23,722 nt of DNA. Source: an uncultured Lachnospiraceae bacterium. Its GTDB lineage: Bacteria > Bacillota > Clostridia > Lachnospirales > Lachnospiraceae. A program made the translations under genes and the position numbers. Below the pieces are notes generated by a model that ran no database searches, was not told the DNA's origin, and worked only from the letters and a program-made list of their open reading frames with translations. The stretch covers positions 1-23,722 of the forward strand of contig CAJKWK010000047.1 of the NCBI GenBank assembly GCA_905203555.1, written 5' to 3'. How positions within the stretch are numbered: the first letter of the stretch is position 1; the number at the start of each line of letters is the position of its first letter. Shown here in pieces: positions 6,849 through 13,778 of this stretch.

Positions 6849-7718
6849 ATGAAAAAGTTATTGGCAGTATGTTTGACTGCAACATTGGTTGCAGGAATGG
6901 TCGCAGGATGTGGCGGCAGTGGAGATGAGAAGAAAGAAGAAAGCACTGCAAAAACAGCAAAAGTGATTGAAGTGGATTTGACAGATGAAGAATACGCTTT
7001 TGGTGTGGATAAGAATCAGCCGGAACTTCTGGAAGAAGTAAACGCATTCATCAAAGAAATTAAAGAAGACGGAACATTGGATGAAATCTGTGACAAGTAT
7101 TTCGGCGGGGCAGAGCCGACACCTGTAGAAAGTGCAAAATTGGATGAATCCAAAGATCAGCTCGTTGTAGCTACAAACGCAGCATTTGAGCCATTTGAGT
7201 ATACAAAGGGAGATGCTTTTGTAGGAATCGATATGGAACTGGCAGCTCTGTTAGCAGAGAAACTTGGAAAAGAGCTGGTAATCCAGAACATGGATTTTGA
7301 TGCGGTTTGCCTGTCTGTTGGACAGCACAAATGTGACATTGCAATTGCAGGTCTGACAGTAAGTGATGACAGAAAAGAACATGTAACATTTACAGATTCT
7401 TATTATCGTGCATCTCAGCGTTTGATCGTGCCGAGCGATGATACAACATTTGATGGAATGAAAGATGCAAAGGAAATCGAAGAAAAGTTAAATGAACTGA
7501 CAAAAGATGATAAGATCGGAGTTCAGCAGGGAACAACTGCTCAGAGTTACATCGAAGGAAGTGAAGACTTCGGATTTACAGGACTTCCGGCAACATGTCA
7601 GCCATATAAGAGTGGATCTCTGGCAGTACAGGATATGCTCAATGGAAATATCAAGTATGTGATCATTGATGCAGCTCCGGCTTCTGCAATCACAGAGTCA
7701 ATCAACGAAATGCAGTAA
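6849..7718 (+). CDS. Amino-acid ABC transporter substrate-binding lipoprotein, apparently circularly permuted
   Basis: This 289-residue lipoprotein has a signal peptide and lipobox VAGC (lipidated Cys21). It belongs to the SBP_bac_3 family of polar amino-acid receptors: LVVATNAAFEPFEY (105-118), then FVGIDMELAALLAEKLGK, AGLTVSDDRKEHVTF with the carboxylate-binding Arg, GVQQGTT and YVIIDAAPA. The order is unusual. Residues about 39-87 (EEYAFGVDKNQPELLEEVN ... EDGTLDEICDKYFGG) are what this family normally carries at its C terminus, and the protein ends right after ASAITESINEMQ with no such segment. I therefore read it as a circular permutant with a linker at about 88-104. It likely delivers an amino acid, perhaps arginine, to the permease and ATPase that follow. 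The ribosome-binding site GGAGGT is at 6838-6843. Confidence 0.9.
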   Translation: MKKLLAVCLTATLVAGMVAGCGGSGDEKKEESTAKTAKVIEVDLTDEEYAFGVDKNQPELLEEVNAFIKEIKEDGTLDEICDKYFGGAEPTPVESAKLDESKDQLVVATNAAFEPFEYTKGDAFVGIDMELAALLAEKLGKELVIQNMDFDAVCLSVGQHKCDIAIAGLTVSDDRKEHVTFTDSYYRASQRLIVPSDDTTFDGMKDAKEIEEKLNELTKDDKIGVQQGTTAQSYIEGSEDFGFTGLPATCQPYKSGSLAVQDMLNGNIKYVIIDAAPASAITESINEMQ

Positions 7719-7751
7719 GTCGATCGAAACATAAAAGTACATAAGTAGGTC

Positions 7752-7784
7752 AGAACGGAAAATACGGATTGTATTTTCCGTTCT
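7752..7784 (+). other. 13-bp stem-loop between binding protein and permease
   Basis: AGAACGGAAAATA (7752-7764) pairs perfectly with TATTTTCCGTTCT (7772-7784) around a 7-base loop. No U-run follows. Such intercistronic stems often stabilise the upstream mRNA and reduce read-through, which would give more binding protein than membrane components. That role is inferred. Confidence 0.7.
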
Positions 7785-7808
7785 TGGCGCATTTAAGAAA
7801 GGATAACC

Positions 7809-8519
7809 ATGGGAAATTTTGGTCTGAAAGTTGATAAGTTTATTGAAATATTTATTCAGCAGAACGGCTATGTAAAAGTAATCGAAGGATTACAGAATAC
7901 GGTTCTGATTGCAGTGACCGGTCTGATCATTGGTATTTTAATCGGTACAGTGATCGCAACGGTTCGTGTTTTGCCCAAATACAAAAGACTTCCAAGAATA
8001 TTAAATGGAATCTGTAGTTTTTATGTGGCATTGTTCCGAGGAACACCAATTGTAGTTCAGCTGCTGGTTGCCTATTATGCATTGATGCCGATGATCGGTG
8101 CAAAGCTTCCGGGGCTGCAGGTTGCCATGATTGTGTTCGGTATGAACAGCGGCGCTTATATTTCTGAAATTATGCGAAGTGGAATTCAGTCTGTAGACAG
8201 CGGTCAGATGGAAGCGGGACGTGCAGTAGGTCTGAGCTTTGGAACAAGTATGATAAAGATTGTGATTCCTCAGGCAGTAAAGAATATTCTTCCGACACTC
8301 GGAAATGAGTTTATTGCCTTGATTAAAGAGACATCCGTTGTAAGTTTTATCGCTGTAGCGGACCTCTATATGGCATTTAATTATATTGGAACCAATAGTT
8401 ATGAGTTTATGGTGCCATATCTGGTAATGGCATTGATTTATATTGTACTTGTACTAATTATTACATTGTTAGTAAGAATCTTGGAAAGGAGCCTGAACAA
8501 GAGTGATAGACGTAATTAA
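7809..8519 (+). CDS. Polar amino-acid ABC transporter permease (HisM/GlnP family)
   Basis: This 236-residue membrane protein has about five hydrophobic helices. It contains FRGTPIVVQLLVAYY and the cytoplasmic coupling (EAA) loop EAGRAVGLSFGTSMIKIVIPQA, followed by LGNEFIALIKETSVVSFIAV, all typical of His/Glu/Gln/Arg-type importers. One permease gene implies a homodimeric channel. The ATG at 7809 is preceded by AAAGGAT. The end overlaps the ATPase gene by 17 bases, so translation is probably coupled. Confidence 0.93.
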   Translation: MGNFGLKVDKFIEIFIQQNGYVKVIEGLQNTVLIAVTGLIIGILIGTVIATVRVLPKYKRLPRILNGICSFYVALFRGTPIVVQLLVAYYALMPMIGAKLPGLQVAMIVFGMNSGAYISEIMRSGIQSVDSGQMEAGRAVGLSFGTSMIKIVIPQAVKNILPTLGNEFIALIKETSVVSFIAVADLYMAFNYIGTNSYEFMVPYLVMALIYIVLVLIITLLVRILERSLNKSDRRN

Positions 8520-9327
8520 TCTTAGAAAAAGTTTTGGTGATCTTGAAATCTTAAAAGGAATCAATATTACCATCAATAAAGGCGATATCGTTGCAGTACT
8601 CGGACCATCAGGTTCCGGTAAAAGTACATTTCTTCGTTGCTTGAACTGTATGGAAGATCCTACATCGGGAAGTATTATTTTTAATGGTGTCGATATTGCA
8701 GATATGAAAGTTGATATCAATGTACACCGCAGACATATGGGAATGGTATTCCAACATTTTAATCTGTTTAACAACAAAACAGTACTTCAAAATGTTATGA
8801 TGGCGCCGGCATATTTGCAGTGCAAAGACTTGAAGAAGGTCAAAAACCAGAATCGTAAGATTCGCTTTAAGAATATGTTCCGAAGCCAGAAAGAAGAGTT
8901 GATTCCGGTTACAACGACAAAAGAGAAGATTAAAGCAGAGGCAAAAGAAAATGCAATGAGTCTGTTGAAACGAATTGGTTTAGAAGATAAGGCGGGTGTG
9001 TATCCGTCAACGTTGTCCGGCGGACAGAAACAGCGTGTTGCGATTATTCGTTCTCTGGCAATGAATCCGGATGTAATTCTTTTTGATGAACCGACATCTG
9101 CTCTGGATCCGGAAATGGTAGGAGAAGTACTCGAATTGATGAAAGAACTTGCCCGCGAAGGCATGACGATGGTTGTAGTGACACATGAGATGGGATTTGC
9201 CCGCGAAGTGGCATCTCGGGTTATCTTTATGGATAATGGACAGATCTGCGAAGAGGCAGCTCCGCAGGAATTCTTTGAACATCCGAAAAATGAGAGGTTA
9301 AAAGAATTTTTATCCAAAATATTATAA
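8503..9327 (+). CDS. Polar amino-acid ABC transporter ATP-binding protein with an insertion
   Basis: This 274-residue ATPase drives import by the preceding permease. Walker A is GPSGSGKST (34-42), the Q-loop MVFQHFNLF (81-89), the signature LSGGQKQRVA (171-180), Walker B VILFDEPTSALD (191-202), and the switch His is in VTHEM (226-230). It is about 30 residues longer than GlnQ/HisP relatives because of a Lys/Arg-rich insertion at roughly 107-140, in the helical subdomain between Q-loop and signature, the region that contacts the permease. Translation starts at GTG 8503, with AAAGGAG at 8485-8491, inside the end of the permease gene. Confidence 0.94.
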   Translation: MIDVINLRKSFGDLEILKGINITINKGDIVAVLGPSGSGKSTFLRCLNCMEDPTSGSIIFNGVDIADMKVDINVHRRHMGMVFQHFNLFNNKTVLQNVMMAPAYLQCKDLKKVKNQNRKIRFKNMFRSQKEELIPVTTTKEKIKAEAKENAMSLLKRIGLEDKAGVYPSTLSGGQKQRVAIIRSLAMNPDVILFDEPTSALDPEMVGEVLELMKELAREGMTMVVVTHEMGFAREVASRVIFMDNGQICEEAAPQEFFEHPKNERLKEFLSKIL

Positions 9328-9342
9328 TGTGCAGGTAGAAAG

Positions 9343-9389
9343 AAAAGGCAGTTTCCGATGTTGACGGGAAACTGCCTTTTGAAATTTTT
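9343..9389 (+). terminator. Terminator of the amino-acid ABC operon
   Basis: AAAAGGCAGTTTCC (9343-9356) pairs with GGAAACTGCCTTTT (9367-9380), a 14-bp stem with a 10-base loop. The T's at its base and the later TTTTT fit a rho-independent terminator. Confidence 0.85.
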
Positions 9390-9435
9390 CGGAGAGAACA
9401 TTTAAAAAAGAGAATTTGAGCAATTTAGAAGAAAG

Positions 9436-9464
9436 TTTACAGAAAGTATTCGGGATGTTAAGAT
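9436..9464 (+). promoter_or_regulatory. sigma-A promoter of the sfsA-mutY fusion gene
   Basis: TTTACA (9436-9441), a 17-base spacer and TAAGAT (9459-9464) lie about 48 bases before the start codon. Confidence 0.55.
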
Positions 9465-9511
9465 ATAGAAAAGATAAAATTGCTTTATAGAAATTAAATG
9501 GAGTTTTCAAA

Positions 9512-11242
9512 ATGAAATATGAGAGAATTACGCAAGGAAGTTTTTTGGAGAGACCGAATCGCTTTCTTGCATACGCAGAGTTGGCTGGGAAGAGGGAAGT
9601 GGTTCATGTAAAGAATACCGGAAGATGTGCAGAACTTCTAACCCCGGGGGCAGTGATTTATGTACAGGAGAGTGATAATCCGGAACGGAAGACAAAATGG
9701 GATTTGATTGCTGTGGAAAAAGGTGACAGACTTGTCAATATGGATTCTCAGATACCCAATCGGGTAGTTCAGGAATGGATCGAAGCAGGAAATTTATTTG
9801 AGGATGTGCGGTTGGTGAAACCAGAGACTGTCTATGGTAATTCACGATTTGATCTGTATGTAGAAACCGGTGATAATAGAAAGATTTTTATTGAGATTAA
9901 GGGAGTAACTTTGGAAGAAGACGGGGTGGTTCGTTTCCCGGATGCTCCGAGTGAACGCGCTGTGAAACATTTGGGAGAATTGATGCAGGCGGTAAAAGAA
10001 GGATATGAGGCGTATGTATTTTTTGTGATCCAGATGAAAGATGTACGTTATTTTACACCAAACAGAGAGACTCATCCGGCGTTTTGTGATGCTTTGAAGT
10101 GTGCGCGCGCGGCGGGAGTAAGGGTGCTGGCTTATGATTGTATTGTGGATTCGGACAGCATTACAATTCATAAGGAAGTTCCGGTGGTACTGGGGAGTCC
10201 TTTGCTGAAAGAAAGCGTAGAACCGTTGGTTGCCTGGTATCGGGAACATCGGCGGGATCTGCCTTGGAGAGAGCATCCAGATGCATATCGTGTATGGGTA
10301 TCGGAAATTATGCTGCAGCAGACAAGGGTAGAAGCAGTAAAGCCGTATTATGATAGGTTTTTAGAGGCGTTTCCGGATGTAGAGGCGCTGGCAGCGGCAG
10401 AGGAAGATAAGTTGATGAAAATGTGGGAAGGATTGGGCTATTATAATCGAGTCCGTAATATGCAGAAGGCGGCGCGGCAGATTATGACAGAACATGATGG
10501 ACAATTTCCTTGCGAATACGATGAAATCTTGAAATTATCGGGAATTGGAAATTATACGGCAGGAGCAATCAGTTCGTTTGCGTATGGAATCGCAAAACCT
10601 GCAGTAGATGGAAATGTGCTGCGTGTAGTATCCCGACTTCTGGCAAGTGATTCAGATATTATGAAAGCGAGTACGCGGACACAGATAGAAAATATAATTG
10701 AAGAAGTCATTCCGGCAGATGCGGCAGCAGATTTTAATCAGGGATTGATCGAACTGGGAGCAATCGTCTGTGTGCCGAACGGAGAGCCTAAGTGCGAAAT
10801 CTGTCCGGTGGCGCATTTGTGTAAGGCAAAGGAACAGAATATACAAATGGAACTGCCTGTGAAAACGAAGGCAAAAGCACGCCGGATTGAGAAACGTACA
10901 GTTTTGATTTTCCGAGACAATGAAACGATTGCGATTCGAAAGCGCCCGGCAAAAGGGCTGTTGGCAGGATTGTACGAATTGCCAAACGTGGAAGGCCATT
11001 TGACAAGAAAAGAAGTGATTGAATATGGAAAAATGATTGGTTTAACTCCGATACGGGTAAAAAAACTGGTATCTGCCAAACATATTTTCAGTCATGTGGA
11101 ATGGCACATGATCGGATATGAAGTATTGGTGGATGAACTGGAAAAAAATTGCAGTGAAAAGATGATCTTTGCAGGTCGGGAAGAGATTGATCAAAAGTAT
11201 TCAATTCCATCGGCATTTGAAGCATATATTGAAAGAAAATAG
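9512..11242 (+). CDS. sfsA-mutY: SfsA nuclease-like domain fused to A/G-specific adenine glycosylase MutY
   Basis: This 576-residue protein carries two complete proteins in one frame. Residues 1-228 are SfsA: NTGRCAELLTPGA (35-47), SRFDLY (111-116), IEIKGVTL (127-134) and FPDAPSERAVKHL (142-154). The D113 ... E128-x-K130 pattern is that of a PD-(D/E)XK nuclease. Residues from about 231 are MutY: PWREHPDAYRVWVSEIMLQQ with catalytic Glu265, helix-hairpin-helix LSGIGNYTAGAI (342-353), VDGNVLRV with Asp366, four [4Fe-4S] cysteines C420, C428, C431 and C437, and a C-terminal NUDIX-like 8-oxoG reader with HIFSHVEWH (524-532). MutY removes adenine opposite 8-oxoguanine; SfsA's role is poorly known. 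Fusion suggests a joint DNA-repair role. The first cysteine gap is seven residues, where E. coli has six. The gene stands alone. Confidence 0.95.
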   Translation: MKYERITQGSFLERPNRFLAYAELAGKREVVHVKNTGRCAELLTPGAVIYVQESDNPERKTKWDLIAVEKGDRLVNMDSQIPNRVVQEWIEAGNLFEDVRLVKPETVYGNSRFDLYVETGDNRKIFIEIKGVTLEEDGVVRFPDAPSERAVKHLGELMQAVKEGYEAYVFFVIQMKDVRYFTPNRETHPAFCDALKCARAAGVRVLAYDCIVDSDSITIHKEVPVVLGSPLLKESVEPLVAWYREHRRDLPWREHPDAYRVWVSEIMLQQTRVEAVKPYYDRFLEAFPDVEALAAAEEDKLMKMWEGLGYYNRVRNMQKAARQIMTEHDGQFPCEYDEILKLSGIGNYTAGAISSFAYGIAKPAVDGNVLRVVSRLLASDSDIMKASTRTQIENIIEEVIPADAAADFNQGLIELGAIVCVPNGEPKCEICPVAHLCKAKEQNIQMELPVKTKAKARRIEKRTVLIFRDNETIAIRKRPAKGLLAGLYELPNVEGHLTRKEVIEYGKMIGLTPIRVKKLVSAKHIFSHVEWHMIGYEVLVDELEKNCSEKMIFAGREEIDQKYSIPSAFEAYIERK

Positions 11243-11259
11243 CTGCGAACTTTCATAAT

Positions 11260-11281
11260 ACAGAGCATACTCTGTTTTCTT
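11260..11281 (+). terminator. Short terminator after the sfsA-mutY gene
   Basis: ACAGAG (11260-11265) pairs with CTCTGT (11270-11275) around CATA, followed by TTTCTT. The stem is short, so efficiency is uncertain. The next promoter's -35 begins at its 3' edge. Confidence 0.55.
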
Positions 11282-11308
11282 GCGCTTGCGGAAAGATTAT
11301 GATATACT
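11280..11308 (+). promoter_or_regulatory. Promoter of the TetR-lipid kinase genes
   Basis: TTGCGC (11280-11285), a 17-base spacer and TATACT (11303-11308). The -10 hexamer lies inside a 25-bp inverted repeat. Confidence 0.5.
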
Positions 11309-11320
11309 ATGAATCATAAT
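11296..11320 (+). promoter_or_regulatory. Palindromic operator overlapping the tetR promoter
   Basis: ATTATGAT (11296-11303) and ATCATAAT (11313-11320) are perfect inverted 8-bp arms with a 9-base centre that contains most of the -10 hexamer. The size and position fit autorepression by the TetR-family protein encoded 28 bases downstream. Confidence 0.6.
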
Positions 11321-11348
11321 TGAGGCAAATAAAGGAGTACGGTCATTT

Positions 11349-11951
11349 ATGAGCGAGAAGATAGAATTATCCAAACAGCAACAGAAGTCGAAAGCGACGA
11401 AAGAAAAGATTTTTCAGGCGGCGAAAGCGATTTTAAAGAAAAAAGGGTATGAAGAACTGTCGATTAAAAATATTTGTGAAGAGGCAGGCGTATCGAACGG
11501 CAGTTTTTATCATCATTTTAAGACGAAGGATGATTTGCTTTCTTATTACATTGAAGAACAGCCAAGTATTAATCCGGATGTGCTGGAACTTCCGGAAAAT
11601 GCATCTGAGGCAAAAGAGGCGATTATCCGGGTATATCTGAATTATGTAGCGTACTGCGAAGAATTGGGTGTAGAGTTCATGGCAGGATATTATGACACAA
11701 AGAATCAAGCGTTGAATGTGGCTATTCGGACGGAGAGACCATATCCGATTGTAACGGTACAGAATTATGTAGAGAGAGCGGTTGAGGCTGGAAAAATCCG
11801 GCTTGACGGAGAAATTGAAGGATTTACAACAGATATTCGTATGATTGTGATCGGAAATGTATTTGAATGGTGCCTGCGCAATGGAGAAGTTGATTTTAAA
11901 GGAAATATGCGGCGTTCGTTGGGGCGCTATCTGGACAGTACAATTTGGTAA
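11349..11951 (+). CDS. TetR/AcrR family transcriptional regulator
   Basis: This 200-residue protein has the normal TetR length. The N-terminal DNA-binding domain (about 15-62) contains TKEKIFQAAKAILKKKGYE and the helix-turn-helix ICEEAGVSNGSFYHHFKTKDD, the most conserved part of the family. The C-terminal two thirds is the helical ligand-binding/dimerisation domain and gives no ligand clue. AAAGGAG (11331-11337) precedes the ATG. The lipid-kinase gene follows after 18 bases, so the two are probably cotranscribed. The palindrome over the promoter suggests autoregulation, and the target may be envelope-lipid metabolism. Confidence 0.9.
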   Translation: MSEKIELSKQQQKSKATKEKIFQAAKAILKKKGYEELSIKNICEEAGVSNGSFYHHFKTKDDLLSYYIEEQPSINPDVLELPENASEAKEAIIRVYLNYVAYCEELGVEFMAGYYDTKNQALNVAIRTERPYPIVTVQNYVERAVEAGKIRLDGEIEGFTTDIRMIVIGNVFEWCLRNGEVDFKGNMRRSLGRYLDSTIW

Positions 11952-11969
11952 GTGTATGAGGTACGGAAG

Positions 11970-12893
11970 ATGAAATATACGTTTATAATCAATCCAAAAT
12001 CTCGTTCGGGGAAGGGGTTGGTTCTTTGGAATCTATTAAAGCCGGAACTGAAGAAGAGACAGATTGCCTGTGAAGTATTTTATACAGAATATGCAGGGCA
12101 TGCAACAAAGATTGCTGAGGAAGTTACGGCAGATGGGAAAGAGCATACGTTAGTTGTAATGGGAGGCGATGGCTCAATCTGTGAAGTGCTGACCGGAATT
12201 AAAGATTGCAGTAAAGTGATTTTAGGGTATATTCCGACTGGTTCGGGGAATGATTTTACAAGAGAGATGAAACTTCCCACCGATCCCAGAGAGGCGTTTG
12301 AGCTGGTTTTGAATCCGGGGAGAATTGCACTTATGGATGTAGGCGCTGTGAGGAACGGAGAGAAAATCTGGAGATTTGGTGTGAGTACAGGAATCGGTTA
12401 TGATGCAGCCGTCTGCCATAATGTGGAAAAATCAAAATTAAAGAGCGTTCTAAATAAAATACATCTGGGGCATCTGGCATACTTGGGAGTTGCATTAAGA
12501 CGTCTGTTTAAAAATCCTTTCTATGAAATGGATCTGGAATTGGATGAAGGTGAGAGAATGCATTTTCATAATGTATACTTTGTGGCAGCCATGAACCAGC
12601 CGTATGAAGGCGGCGGTTTTCGTTTTTGTCCGGATGCGAAGCCGGATGATGGGGCGTTGGATGTGATCGTTGTTTCCAATCTTCCGAGATTAAAAGTACT
12701 GGCATTATTGCCTACTGCGTTTTGGGGAAAACATGTGAGATTTAAGGGCGTGGATGTTTTTCGTTGCAAGAAAATTGTGATTCATGCAAATGCGAAAGCG
12801 GCGATACATGCAGACGGACAGCCGATCGCAGTAGAGCAGGTTTTGGAAGCAGAAGTAATCCCGCAACAGCTGCGAGTAATCCTTCCGGAATAA
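11970..12893 (+). CDS. Diacylglycerol kinase-family lipid kinase (YegS/BmrU type)
   Basis: This 307-residue protein has the DAGK catalytic domain: NPKSRSGKG near the N terminus (8-16), the nucleotide-binding GGDGS at 65-69 in VVMGGDGSICEVLTG, and PTGSGNDF at 89-96. The C-terminal beta domain includes FRFCPDAKPDDGALDVIVV. Family members phosphorylate diacylglycerol or related lipids at the inner membrane face and recycle DAG into phosphatidate. The ATG at 11970 has GAGG at 11958-11961; an in-frame GTG at 11952 directly abuts the tetR stop. A PAP2 phosphatase follows, so kinase and phosphatase of the same kind of substrate are neighbours. Confidence 0.92.
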   Translation: MKYTFIINPKSRSGKGLVLWNLLKPELKKRQIACEVFYTEYAGHATKIAEEVTADGKEHTLVVMGGDGSICEVLTGIKDCSKVILGYIPTGSGNDFTREMKLPTDPREAFELVLNPGRIALMDVGAVRNGEKIWRFGVSTGIGYDAAVCHNVEKSKLKSVLNKIHLGHLAYLGVALRRLFKNPFYEMDLELDEGERMHFHNVYFVAAMNQPYEGGGFRFCPDAKPDDGALDVIVVSNLPRLKVLALLPTAFWGKHVRFKGVDVFRCKKIVIHANAKAAIHADGQPIAVEQVLEAEVIPQQLRVILPE

Positions 12894-12937
12894 AAGAAAA
12901 TAAAGTGAAAGATTTTGTTAAGGTTTCATGAAATTTA

Positions 12938-12966
12938 TTGTTGTTGTATAGAAATCGTGCTATAAT
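12938..12966 (+). promoter_or_regulatory. sigma-A promoter of the PAP2 gene
   Basis: TTGTTG (12938-12943), a 17-base spacer and a perfect TATAAT (12961-12966), 33 bases before the ATG. The PAP2 gene can thus be expressed separately from the TetR-lipid kinase pair. Confidence 0.7.
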
Positions 12967-12998
12967 CGGAAACAGTTGATAAAGGGAGTGTTCAGTAT

Positions 12999-13679
12999 AT
13001 GAACTTAAAAGAAAAAGCATTTGGACTGTTGAAGAAATATAAACATGCGTGGGTATTTAGTTATGCATTGCTGTATATGCCTTGGTTCTTATACCTGGAA
13101 AAGCACGTTACACAAGATTTTTATGTGATACATTCGGTGATTGATGACTATATCCCGTTTGTAGAATATTTTATCATTCCATATTTAATATGGTTTGTTT
13201 TTATTGCAGTTGTGTTTCTGTATTTCTTTTTTACAGATGTTGAAGGATTTTATAAACTGGCAAAATTAAGTTTTATCGGAATGACAATTTTTTTGGTTAT
13301 TTCGACTTTGATGCCGAATGGTTTGATGCTGCGTCCGTACGTATTTCCGAGGGAAAACCTGTGTACGGATTTAGTAAGGTGGTTATATCAGACGGATACA
13401 CCGACCAATGTATTCCCTAGCCTTCATGTATTTAATTCTCTGGCCGCATGTATTGCGATTCATGAAAGTCAGGAACTTCGTAAACACAGAGCGGTACAGT
13501 GGAGCGCGTACGTGTTGGCAACTACGATTATATTGGCAACAGTATTTTTAAAACAACACTCAGTAATTGATGTTATGGCTGCTTTTGTATTGGCGTATGC
13601 CTTGTATCAGTTTGTATATGTGCCGGTACCGCAGGGGGCGCGTCAGTTGGTTCGGAAAAAGGCTTATCAGGGAAAGTAA
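12999..13679 (+). CDS. PAP2-superfamily membrane phosphatase
   Basis: This 226-residue protein has several hydrophobic helices (about 18-33, 55-80, 88-106, 167-184, 189-207). PAP2 catalytic motifs are visible: LMLRPYVF (109-116) as a weak first motif, PSLHVFNSL (140-148, His143) as the second, and KQHSVIDVMAA (185-195, His187 and Asp191) as the third. The active site would lie at the outer membrane face and act on phosphatidate, undecaprenyl diphosphate or similar lipid phosphates; it could also be a phosphotransferase of the inositol-phosphorylceramide-synthase type. AAAGGGAG (12981-12988) precedes the ATG. Its lipid-kinase neighbour supports a phospholipid role. The substrate is not determined. 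Confidence 0.87.
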   Translation: MNLKEKAFGLLKKYKHAWVFSYALLYMPWFLYLEKHVTQDFYVIHSVIDDYIPFVEYFIIPYLIWFVFIAVVFLYFFFTDVEGFYKLAKLSFIGMTIFLVISTLMPNGLMLRPYVFPRENLCTDLVRWLYQTDTPTNVFPSLHVFNSLAACIAIHESQELRKHRAVQWSAYVLATTIILATVFLKQHSVIDVMAAFVLAYALYQFVYVPVPQGARQLVRKKAYQGK

Positions 13680-13778
13680 CGGGCGGTATATTTGCATATT
13701 CATTTGAACTACAAATACAAAATATAAATTTGAAATATAAATACAATGAGGATAGAGGAATTAGGAGGAACAGAGAGA

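Noticed and set aside
13680..13778. T-box riboswitch before trpS
   Set aside because: The gap is too short (about 100 bases) and lacks a T-box sequence, a specifier loop and a terminator stem.
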